Shown here: in pieces, positions 54,578 to 61,948 of the stretch
How the letters are laid out: every line of letters begins with the position of its first letter
Numbering within the stretch: position 1 is the first letter of the stretch
Assembly (NCBI RefSeq): GCF_002812085.1
Contig: NZ_NPDM01000002.1
Span: forward strand, 434,001-498,000
Source: Leptospira levettii
GTDB lineage: Bacteria; Spirochaetota; Leptospiria; Leptospirales; Leptospiraceae
Length of the DNA stretch: 64,000 nucleotides
Reading direction: 5' to 3'
Notes under the pieces: generated by a model
Told to the model about the DNA's origin: nothing
The model's input: only the letters and a program-made list of their open reading frames with translations
The model's database searches: none
Translations under genes and position numbers: made by a program

Positions 54578-55006
54578 TTACTTTTTTAAGAACAAACGAT
54601 CCACACCATTCTTTTCAAATTCAGAATCATATTTTTCTGCTTCTTTGGCTACTTTTGTTTCGTAGGTTTCTGGTGCTAATGCTTCCAATTCTTTTTCTGA
54701 CATAGAAAGTTCCAAATCTCTTTGGGCTAGTTCTGTTGTGAGTTCAGTCCAAAACACATCATCGTTATATGGTTCTATATAAGATTCAAATACTTCTTGG
54801 AAATATTCTTCCGCGATGGTATACATTCCGTTTTCAGATACAATTGGACTATTTTCCATTGTTTTGGAAAGTTTTCCGAGTAAGGATTGGAGGAATCCAT
54901 CCACACTTGGATCGGATTCTTCATGGGGAGCATTACTCACCCATTCAAATACAGTGAGTGCATCTAAAAGTTGTTTTGTTTCTTGTGGAGTGAGATCTAG
55001 ATTCAT
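54578..55006 (-). CDS. Hypothetical cytoplasmic protein
   Basis: A 142-residue, acidic, mostly helical protein without signal or membrane segment. No family recognised. ATG start in front of a plausible GGTAATT region; it is convergent with the phosphatase gene and followed upstream by a small gene on the same strand. Confidence 0.65.
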   Translation of the reverse strand: MNLDLTPQETKQLLDALTVFEWVSNAPHEESDPSVDGFLQSLLGKLSKTMENSPIVSENGMYTIAEEYFQEVFESYIEPYNDDVFWTELTTELAQRDLELSMSEKELEALAPETYETKVAKEAEKYDSEFEKNGVDRLFLKK

Positions 55007-55055
55007 AATTACCTACTTTCCTTCCATAGAAATAGGAAAGGGAATGTGAAGCAAA

Positions 55056-55211
55056 TCAAAGAATCACTGTAGACCTGTTTTCCTTATAGTTTTGGTAGAT
55101 CTGTTCCACAATCATCCTAAAGTTAGGATCATCTTTGAGGATTTCCAATTTTTCCTCCAAACTGAGGACAGAAAACTTTGGATGTAAAGCTTTGGTGACA
55201 GCAGGCTTCAT
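55056..55211 (-). CDS. Small hypothetical protein
   Basis: A 51-residue basic-then-acidic protein (KPAVTKALHPKFSVLSLEEK then LEILKDDPNFRMIVEQIYQN), with helix-rich sequence. It lies 56 bases after the aminotransferase gene on the same strand. The internal ATG at 55211 was chosen; upstream codons are A/T-rich and lack a ribosome site. Could be spurious. Confidence 0.4.
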   Translation of the reverse strand: MKPAVTKALHPKFSVLSLEEKLEILKDDPNFRMIVEQIYQNYKENRSTVIL

Positions 55212-55267
55212 ACTTATTAAGTAAACATACATATAGCATTTGTCAAACAAAATTTACTATACGTTTG

Positions 55268-56458
55268 TTACGTAATTATGTCGCGATAAACAGAAACGAT
55301 CCGCTTTACACCCTCTTCCATTTCAAGGCTTGGCAAAAAACTATAATTCATTCGAAAGAAGGCAGAATCTTTACCTACCAAACGAAATTCATTTCCAGGA
55401 ACCATCACAACTTTTTTATCCATAATACCCTCCATCATATCCTTCTCTGTCACATTTGGGTATTCTGTCCAAAGGAACATCCCTCCTTTTGGTTCCTCAA
55501 ATCTAACTTCGGGAAGGTGGAACTTCAGAAGTTCTACCAAATGTTCCTTTTGTTTCGCATAATACGATTGGATTTTGGATAGGTGTTCTTTCCAATCCAA
55601 AGAAGATAGGAGAAGGTCCATCACAACTTGGGAAAATTGATTGGTGTTTAAATCATTTCCTTGTTTGGCATTGGTGAAAATTTTTTGGTACAACTCGGGA
55701 ACGACTACCCATCCCAACCGAAATCCTGGCGAAATAATTTTTGAAAAACTTCCTAAAACAAACGTTAGGTCCAGCCTTTCCCGAAAAGAAGATAGGGAAG
55801 GATAAACAACACCCTTAAAATCTAAATACTTATAGGCTTCATCCTCAAATATAATAACTTCATATTGATCCAAAAGAGAGGCAACAAGCTTTCTTTTTTC
55901 CAATGACCAAGTAATTGTCGATGGATTTTGGTAACTTGGGTTTGTGTAAAAACAATGGATCTTTTCTTCCGAAAGGATTTTTTCCAGTTCCAAAAGATTT
56001 GGTCCATCAGACTCCATGGGTAATGGAATCATATTAGGTCTGTAAGGTGAAAAAGCCTGTAAAGCACCTAAATATACTGGTTCTTCTAATAAAAGAGTTG
56101 TGTTTTCATCTAAGAACAGTTTACCGAGAAGGTCCAATCCTTGTTGTGAACCATGGGTGATGAAGATAGAATGACTGTGAACCTGAACATCCAAAAACTC
56201 AAGTTGGATTCTTTTTCTCAGTGATTCGTAACCTGCAGAATCTCCATATTGGAACGCAACTCGACTGTAAGATCGAATCGTCTCTTCTGTTGCTTTTAAT
56301 AGTAAATTCTCGTCCAATAAATTTGGATTGGGAAGTCCACCCGCAAACGACAAAAATTCGGAATCCTGTACTGTTATTTTTAATATTTCTCGGATGACTG
56401 AAGATCGAATTCCGTTTGTCCTTTTTGCTAAAAATTGGTTTGCAAGATTCGTTTCCAT
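55268..56458 (-). CDS. PLP-dependent aminotransferase, fold type I
   Basis: A 396-residue enzyme of the AAT-like group that includes 2-aminoadipate transaminases (LysN/ARO8 type). It begins with ILKITVQDSEFLSFAGGLPN, has the PLP-phosphate helix ITHGSQQGLDLLGKLFL, the Tyr/Asn contact FYTNPSYQNPST, EDEAYKYLDF with the ring-stacking Asp and the Schiff-base Lys in GSFSKIISPGFRLGW. Ends with KVVMVPGNEF and an R that binds the substrate carboxylate (FFRMNYSF). The substrate is unknown. Divergent from a MocR regulator across 66 bases. Confidence 0.9.
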   Translation of the reverse strand: METNLANQFLAKRTNGIRSSVIREILKITVQDSEFLSFAGGLPNPNLLDENLLLKATEETIRSYSRVAFQYGDSAGYESLRKRIQLEFLDVQVHSHSIFITHGSQQGLDLLGKLFLDENTTLLLEEPVYLGALQAFSPYRPNMIPLPMESDGPNLLELEKILSEEKIHCFYTNPSYQNPSTITWSLEKRKLVASLLDQYEVIIFEDEAYKYLDFKGVVYPSLSSFRERLDLTFVLGSFSKIISPGFRLGWVVVPELYQKIFTNAKQGNDLNTNQFSQVVMDLLLSSLDWKEHLSKIQSYYAKQKEHLVELLKFHLPEVRFEEPKGGMFLWTEYPNVTEKDMMEGIMDKKVVMVPGNEFRLVGKDSAFFRMNYSFLPSLEMEEGVKRIVSVYRDIIT

Positions 56459-56484
56459 AATGATAATTTATCAGATAGAGAAAC

Positions 56485-56526
56485 ATCTGTCCATATACAG
56501 ATCATTATAACTATAGGTATACAGAT
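56485..56526. promoter_or_regulatory. Repeated TATACAGAT sites, likely MocR operator
   Basis: TATACAGAT occurs twice as a perfect direct repeat (56494-56502 and 56518-56526), and ATCTGT (56485-56490) forms an inverted repeat with the first ACAGAT over a 6-base spacer. The set lies in the divergent gap between the aminotransferase and MocR genes, right up to the MocR start codon. Direct plus inverted repeats of this kind are bound by MocR/GabR/PdxR proteins. Confidence 0.65.
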
Positions 56527-57949
56527 GGTAAAAACTAAGTACGAACAACTCGCCATTGATTTAAAAAATGAGATTCGATCAGGATTTTATTCAGAAAATG
56601 AGAAAATACCATCTTTAAGAGAAATCCAATCTATCAAATCCTGTAGTCTTACCACTGCAAAAGAAGCCTATAGGATTTTAGAGGAAGAAGGTTACATTTA
56701 TGTACAAAATAAATCTGGATACTATGTTCAAAAAAATATAAGTTCACTCATCCTCGGACCTCAAAATGAATTTTATGATACTGTGGAAGCAGATGATAGA
56801 ATCCAACAAATCATGAATACAGTGATGGATCCGAAACTCATCTCTTTTGGAGCTGCAATTCCATCCGAGGCCTATTTACCAATCCATGAGTTAAACAATG
56901 CATTCAAAAAAGCACTCTTACACAAAGAAATATTTAGGTATGGTGACCTTCAAGGGAATCCCCACCTGAGAGAATGGTTAGCAAAACGTACTTCCATGTT
57001 CGGTTACAGAGTGAATACAAACCAAATTCAAATCACATCTGGTTGTACAGAAGCAATCACCTATTCTCTGATTGCTGTCACAGAACCTGGTGATACTGTC
57101 ATTGTCCCGTCTCCCATTTATGTTGGCCTATTCCAAATCTTAGAAACACTAAAATTGAAAGTTGTAGAAATTCCCTACCGTGGTAAGGAAACGATCAGTA
57201 TCTCGGAATTTGAAAAACTGGTCAAACGCCACAAACCAAAAGTATTTTTGTTTGCTTCCAATTTTAATAACCCAAATGGAATTTTATTCAGTGATGAAAC
57301 AAAACATAGCCTAGCAAATGTATCATACAAATATGGAATTCACCTTGTTGAAGATGATATCTACGGTGATTTGTACTTTGAAGGAACTAGGCCAAAACCA
57401 TTAGTAAGTTTTTTCCCTCATACAAACAATGGTCCAAAATCATTCTTATGTTCATCCTTTTCAAAAACACTTTCACCAGGCCTTCGTATGGGTTGGGTTG
57501 TGACAAAAAACGGAATCCATTCGGTTTCCAAAATTGCAAGAGCTTTCAAAATTGCAGAAAACCATCCAACTCAAATCTGTGTACTTGAATTTTTGAAAAG
57601 GCAAACTTACGAAAGGCATTTGAAATTTTTAAGATCTGAATATAAAAAGTTAAGCAAAGAAACTATGGAATTACTCATCACCCAGAGTGATGGAAACCTC
57701 AAAATCACAAAACCAGATGGTGGATTTGTTCTTTGGATTGAATCCGCGTTAGATGGAGATAAATTATTATTAGAAGCAAAAAAAATAGGAATGGCGATTG
57801 CACCTGGATCTTTATTTGGACTCTCCAAACATTGGAATCATTTTTTCAGACTGAATGTTTCCGTTGGGCAATCATCCAAAATCCGAGAGAATCTGATACT
57901 CTTTGCAAATCGTTTTCAGAAAAATGGAAATCGAAAAAAAACTTTTTAG
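56525..57949 (+). CDS. MocR/PdxR-family transcriptional regulator with aminotransferase domain
   Basis: A 474-residue regulator. An N-terminal GntR-type winged helix (about 1-75, YEQLAIDLKNEIRSGFY then IPSLREIQ, SLTTAKEAYRILEEEGYIY) is joined to a full fold-type-I aminotransferase domain (about 95-470) with TSGCTEAITYSLIAVTEPGD, NFNNPNG, EDDIYGDLYF and the PLP-binding Lys in CSSFSKTLSPGLRMGW. Such proteins sense PLP or an amino acid. The ATG at 56525 lies inside the repeat region; the frame is open a little upstream but with no ribosome site. Its likely target is the divergent aminotransferase gene, and its own. Confidence 0.92.
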   Translation: MVKTKYEQLAIDLKNEIRSGFYSENEKIPSLREIQSIKSCSLTTAKEAYRILEEEGYIYVQNKSGYYVQKNISSLILGPQNEFYDTVEADDRIQQIMNTVMDPKLISFGAAIPSEAYLPIHELNNAFKKALLHKEIFRYGDLQGNPHLREWLAKRTSMFGYRVNTNQIQITSGCTEAITYSLIAVTEPGDTVIVPSPIYVGLFQILETLKLKVVEIPYRGKETISISEFEKLVKRHKPKVFLFASNFNNPNGILFSDETKHSLANVSYKYGIHLVEDDIYGDLYFEGTRPKPLVSFFPHTNNGPKSFLCSSFSKTLSPGLRMGWVVTKNGIHSVSKIARAFKIAENHPTQICVLEFLKRQTYERHLKFLRSEYKKLSKETMELLITQSDGNLKITKPDGGFVLWIESALDGDKLLLEAKKIGMAIAPGSLFGLSKHWNHFFRLNVSVGQSSKIRENLILFANRFQKNGNRKKTF

Positions 57950-57985
57950 TTGCTCGTAAACGAAACCAAAATCAACTTTAGGAAT

Positions 57986-58243
57986 ATGTCTGAACAAGCG
58001 CGAAAGTATTTGGAAACTTCCCAAATCATTCCTTCCAAAGGTATGTCTTATACCATGTATGAAATTGAAGGCCAAGATACCATTCTGAGAATGTTAACCT
58101 TCATTCCCGATAATGACGAAATCCACATCTACCCAAAACCTCCAGTGAAAAAACTATATAAACCTGAACTTTGTAAAAAAGTAGAAGAGAACGAATTTTT
58201 AGGTCTTTGGTCGATGGGAGAAGAAAGAAAGGTAGGAAAATAG
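57986..58243 (+). CDS. Small hypothetical protein
   Basis: An 85-residue protein with a helix followed by a beta hairpin region (SYTMYEIEGQDTILRMLTFIP) and a C-terminal KPPVKKLYKPELCKKVEEN segment. No family recognised. The ATG at 57986 follows TTTAGGA at good spacing; a TTG at 57950 directly after the MocR stop would add 12 residues. It ends 7 bases before the 3' end of the opposite-strand tRNA gene. Confidence 0.6.
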   Translation: MSEQARKYLETSQIIPSKGMSYTMYEIEGQDTILRMLTFIPDNDEIHIYPKPPVKKLYKPELCKKVEENEFLGLWSMGEERKVGK

Positions 58244-58250
58244 GTAACCT

Positions 58251-58323
<73 letters not shown>

Positions 58324-58335
58324 TCGGTTACGACC

Positions 58336-58363
58336 AAAGTATTTTTTCATAGCCCTCTGTCAA
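58336..58363 (-). promoter_or_regulatory. Promoter of tRNA-Phe
   Basis: A perfect -35 TTGACA (58358-58363, minus strand) is 16 bases from TACTTT (58336-58341), with the tRNA's first base 12 bases further on. Spacing to the gene fits direct transcription; the -10 is imperfect. Confidence 0.55.
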
Positions 58364-58393
58364 CGAACCTTTGAATTTTTTGTAAGGACCAAA

Positions 58394-59332
58394 ATGAAAC
58401 CAAACCAAACACTCAAACTCACCATTCTTCTAGTCGTTTTTAGTATCTTAGGATGTGCATCCAGTCTTCACAAAACAGGCATTAGCATCGAAAGATTCAG
58501 GTCTGACTTGGAATCAAAATCGATTGTGGTTGATGATTTGGTATGGAAGTATACGGAAAAACCTGGGAACGGAGAAACACTTCTCGTCGTACACGGCTTT
58601 GGTGGTGACAAAGACCATTGGACACGTTTTTCAAGACACCTTCCCAAAAACATACGGGTAATCGCACCTGATTTACCTGGATTTGGCGAATCAAGTAAAC
58701 CCGAATCCATCCCATACACCCAAGAAGCACAAGCGGTGCGTCTGCAACAATTCACGGAAAAATTAGGGCTTACCGAATTTCATATCGCAGGAAATTCAAT
58801 GGGTGGTGGGATATCAGGAATTTTTGCAGCCAAATACCCGAAACTTGTGAAGTCACTGATCCTATTTGACAATGCAGGGATCAAAAGCCCTGTCCCAAGT
58901 GAAATGCAAACAATTGAACTTACTGGTAAGGAAAGCCCACTGCTTGTCAAAGACACTGAAGATTTTGACAGACTTCTCAAATTTACATTTGTAAAACCAC
59001 CTTACTTACCATCTTTTCTTAAGTCCTATTTTGCTGAGAAATCTGTAGCCAATCGAGAGTGGAATGGACAAATATTAAAACAAATCAGGAAAGAGGGTTA
59101 TGTCTTAGAGTCACAACTGGATAAAATCCAAGCTCCTTGCCTTACCATTTGGGGAAAAGAAGACAAGGTAATCCATTATTCGGTTATGGATGTATTAAAA
59201 AAGAAACTAAAAACAAAATTGGAAACCGTACTCCTTGAAAATATAGGACATGCTCCCATGATTGAAGACCCAGAATTGTCCGCCAAACTCGTACAAGACT
59301 GGATCATCAATGGAACTGTAAACAAAAACTAA
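58394..59332 (+). CDS. Alpha/beta hydrolase lipoprotein
   Basis: A 312-residue lipoprotein (lipobox ILGC near residue 21). The hydrolase fold has the oxyanion stretch VVHGFGGDKDHW, nucleophile Ser in GNSMGGG, acid Asp in WGKEDKVIHY and the His in IGHAPMIEDP, so the triad is complete. It looks like an esterase or lipase of the envelope; substrate unknown. It is divergent from tRNA-Phe, and the tRNA promoter lies just before its start. Confidence 0.88.
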   Translation: MKPNQTLKLTILLVVFSILGCASSLHKTGISIERFRSDLESKSIVVDDLVWKYTEKPGNGETLLVVHGFGGDKDHWTRFSRHLPKNIRVIAPDLPGFGESSKPESIPYTQEAQAVRLQQFTEKLGLTEFHIAGNSMGGGISGIFAAKYPKLVKSLILFDNAGIKSPVPSEMQTIELTGKESPLLVKDTEDFDRLLKFTFVKPPYLPSFLKSYFAEKSVANREWNGQILKQIRKEGYVLESQLDKIQAPCLTIWGKEDKVIHYSVMDVLKKKLKTKLETVLLENIGHAPMIEDPELSAKLVQDWIINGTVNKN

Positions 59333-59389
59333 TCGAATAAAACTTTAGTATTTTTTTTCTAAAACTGGATAAAAAAATACTTGTACTTT

Positions 59390-59417
59390 CACGGGTTTTT
59401 TATGTTATAAACCCGTG
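59390..59417 (+). promoter_or_regulatory. Hairpin that includes the coaE start codon
   Basis: Arms CACGGGTTT (59390-59398) and AAACCCGTG (59409-59417) form a perfect 9-bp stem with a 10-base A/T loop; the last three bases of the second arm are the GTG start of coaE. It could limit initiation or could be a terminator of the previous gene with its T-run inside the loop. Confidence 0.5.
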
Positions 59418-60032
59418 GCACTCGTTTCCAACAAAACATTAATTGGGATCACTGGATCGATAGGATCAGGGAAATCCACTGCACTTTCCATCTTTGGAGA
59501 ATTAGGTGCAGTGACGATCAGTTCTGATGCGATTGCCCGTACATTCACAGAACCAAATAGCCCAGTCAAATCAGAATTAATCTCTATTTTTGGACCTTCC
59601 ATTGAACTGGAAGATGGTACAATCAATCGTACTAAAATTGCCGAACTCGCTTTTAGCAACGAATCAAAGTTAAAGTCATTAAATGAACTCCTACATCCTT
59701 TGGTCAGAAAATCATTCCTTCAATTCTTCCAATCCCAAAAAGAAGGGAGTATTGTCGCTTGGGAAGTTCCACTCCTATTTGAGACTGATGCTCATACCAT
59801 TTGTGATTTCACGGTGACAGTTTACCTTCCCAAAGACCAAAACTGGGAACGAGTGAAACAACGAGGCGGGATGGAAAAATCTGATTTTGAAAGAAGAACT
59901 TCATCACAGATGGACATTGAGAAAAAAAAGTCTCTCTCTGATTTTGTCGTAACGAACGATACTGATAGAGAAGGCTTAAAAGAACAAATCGTAATTATCT
60001 ATAAAGAAATTCAAAAAAGGATTCAAAAATGA
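59415..60032 (+). CDS. coaE: Dephospho-CoA kinase
   Basis: A 205-residue kinase for the last step of coenzyme A synthesis. It has the P-loop GITGSIGSGKST, SSDAIARTF (the D-A-R substrate contact), LLHPLVRK and the PLLFET and ERVKQRGGMEKSDFERR blocks of the family. The GTG at 59415 is the only usable start before the P-loop and lies in a hairpin. Its stop overlaps the SPOR gene start (ATGA). Confidence 0.94.
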   Translation: MALVSNKTLIGITGSIGSGKSTALSIFGELGAVTISSDAIARTFTEPNSPVKSELISIFGPSIELEDGTINRTKIAELAFSNESKLKSLNELLHPLVRKSFLQFFQSQKEGSIVAWEVPLLFETDAHTICDFTVTVYLPKDQNWERVKQRGGMEKSDFERRTSSQMDIEKKKSLSDFVVTNDTDREGLKEQIVIIYKEIQKRIQK

Positions 60033-60832
60033 AAGAGAGAGTTTTTTACGTTATCAATTTAGACAAACAAAGGATTGGAGTATTATCACTCTTTCTATTT
60101 GCCTTATTTTTTTCGATTTTCTTCTTAGGAGTTTCAGTCGGGAAAGGGAAAACGGAAGAAACACATACTTCCATGAAACCGGCTCTCGCTAACACAAACC
60201 CAGAGACTACGGAAACGAATCTACCTACTCCCGATTCATTGGCCAAAAAAGGAGAAGAGACTACAAATTTGAATCCGCAAGGAACTCAAGTTGCTTCCTC
60301 TTTAGTCCAAGGTACAAAACCAAAAGAATCCGTTTCTTCACAAGAAATTCCAATGGCTGATATTGGGAACCATCCATACTACATGGAAACTTCAACAGCG
60401 AAAGATGAGGAAGAAGAAAAGAAACAACAAGTTGTTGATTTGACAAAATCAAAAGAACAAAGAAATGTTTATGTGGCAAAAGAAGAGAAATTAAAAAACA
60501 TTTCTCCTGTTTCCAAAGGAAAAGAAAAACCAAATCATGTTTCTTCCAACATTCCAAAATCGGTAAAAAATAACGACGGAAAGTATTTAACCATCCAATT
60601 AGCTGCATTTACAAACCGTAAATCAGCAGAGACATTTTTATCCCAACTCCAAGCGGATAACCAAGGCAAACTCAAATCTAAATCATTCATTGTAGTGAAA
60701 AATGGATTTTTTGTGGTACAACTTGGTAAATCCAAAGATAAGGATTCGTTGTTAAAAACGTTATCCAAAACAAATATGCCGAAAGAAATTAAGGCAAAAG
60801 CAATGGTCATCCAATACCAACCATTATCATAA
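60029..60832 (+). CDS. SPOR-domain membrane protein
   Basis: A 267-residue protein with a short cytoplasmic start, one membrane helix (about 17-38), a Thr/Glu/Lys-rich linker (about 42-185) and a C-terminal SPOR domain (about 188-265: YLTIQLAAFTNRKSAETFL then FFVVQLGKSKDKDSL). SPOR domains bind denuded peptidoglycan at division sites, so a role in cell division or wall remodelling is likely. Coupled to coaE; a strong terminator follows 29 bases after its stop. Confidence 0.88.
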   Translation: MKERVFYVINLDKQRIGVLSLFLFALFFSIFFLGVSVGKGKTEETHTSMKPALANTNPETTETNLPTPDSLAKKGEETTNLNPQGTQVASSLVQGTKPKESVSSQEIPMADIGNHPYYMETSTAKDEEEEKKQQVVDLTKSKEQRNVYVAKEEKLKNISPVSKGKEKPNHVSSNIPKSVKNNDGKYLTIQLAAFTNRKSAETFLSQLQADNQGKLKSKSFIVVKNGFFVVQLGKSKDKDSLLKTLSKTNMPKEIKAKAMVIQYQPLS

Positions 60833-60861
60833 AAACACAAATCGTCTATCCTTGGCAACTT

Positions 60862-60896
60862 GGCTTTCCCGTTAATCATGGGAGAGCCTTTTTCTT
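60862..60896 (+). terminator. Rho-independent terminator after the coaE-SPOR unit
   Basis: Arms GGCTTTCCC (60862-60870) and GGGAGAGCC (60880-60888) pair over 9 bp with one G-U, loop GTTAATCAT, followed by TTTTTCTTT. Confidence 0.9.
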
Positions 60897-60982
60897 TATT
60901 TAATGTTTACCACCATGAAACAAAAGTTCCCATTCAAAAATAAATTCTATGGAAAGATCATTGGTTTTGTCTAAAAGATAAT

Positions 60983-61387
60983 ATGGAAGAATCCACGATC
61001 CCCCACCACAGCCTCACATATGGAACCAGTCGACTAGCACCCGCAATTAGTTTGGTGGATCGTGCAAAAGAAATTGAATTGGCGGAAGAATCAGTCAAAC
61101 TCCATGTTCATGGAAAGTTGGAGGTCATTGCCAAACAAATTCGTGCTTTGAAAGAAGAAGCTGAACTCATCCTCAAACAAGCGGAAAAGGATATTGAACT
61201 GCATAAGGCAAAATGCCAATTTGAAAAAAAACCAGGTCAGGTGATTTACCTTTATTCGAAAGAGGAAGGAGATTATTTTTCTCTTCTATCCCCAATCGAA
61301 TGGGGAGGAAATCCTCCACATCCTTTTAAAGGGGCTTATACCATGAACCCTGACCGCAGTTTTTCAGAAATCAAAGATAATATCTAA
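60983..61387 (+). CDS. DUF2452-like conserved protein
   Basis: A 134-residue soluble protein. A central helix (about 40-75, LHVHGKLEVIAKQIRAL) is followed by a beta region with PGQVIYLYSKEEGDYFSLLS and the IEWGGNPPHPFKGAY ending, which recalls the DUF2452 family (G..YhLY...G...ls.i.p.eWg). Function unknown. It is convergent with the YidB-like gene, 15 bases apart. Confidence 0.7.
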   Translation: MEESTIPHHSLTYGTSRLAPAISLVDRAKEIELAEESVKLHVHGKLEVIAKQIRALKEEAELILKQAEKDIELHKAKCQFEKKPGQVIYLYSKEEGDYFSLLSPIEWGGNPPHPFKGAYTMNPDRSFSEIKDNI

Positions 61388-61402
61388 ACAATTTTGATCA
61401 CC

Positions 61403-61804
61403 CTATTTAGTGAATAAGGATGCCAAACTGGAAAGTTGAGAAGTGATGTCTCCAGATGGTTCATTGCCATCAGGTGATAATTTATCAATAACGATAGGCA
61501 ATAAATTTCCAACAAGCCCTGCTGTAGCGTCAGTATCAAGACCCACTTTTTTCGCTAGTTCCTTCACTGAGTCATTTCCTAAGACCTTCAAAACATCATC
61601 GGCACCGATGCTTACATTTTCACCAGTTCCTACCCAAGAAGAAGCAGCATCTGCAAAACCTTTTTCTTTGAATTTTTGCACAATTCCCGATACTCCACCA
61701 TTTTCTTCGATGATCTTTTGGATCCCAGAAACAACTTGGGGATTGTTTTGGACTAGCTCTACTGCCTGAGCTGCGACGGCTTTTAAACTTTCAAAAAAAC
61801 TCAT
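61403..61804 (-). CDS. DUF937/YidB-like protein
   Basis: A 133-residue soluble helical protein: NNPQVVSGIQKIIEENGGVSGIVQKF, in two adjoining helices, then VGTGENVSIGADDVLKVLG and VGNLLPIVIDKLSPDG, all close to YidB/DUF937 (G.l..l...g......SWvg.G.N..i....l..vl...). Function unknown. ATG start; no signal. Confidence 0.85.
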   Translation of the reverse strand: MSFFESLKAVAAQAVELVQNNPQVVSGIQKIIEENGGVSGIVQKFKEKGFADAASSWVGTGENVSIGADDVLKVLGNDSVKELAKKVGLDTDATAGLVGNLLPIVIDKLSPDGNEPSGDITSQLSSLASLFTK

Positions 61805-61948
61805 GCGGAGTATGGTCTTTGAAGCAAAAAGAAAAGGAAAGATATTTTTTTCTAAAAATCTCGATTTCTCTCTGGAATCATCGCAATTATTGATTGCCTT
61901 CCCGTAAACAAAATCAAAACATCAACTCATTGTTAGTTGTAAACAAAA

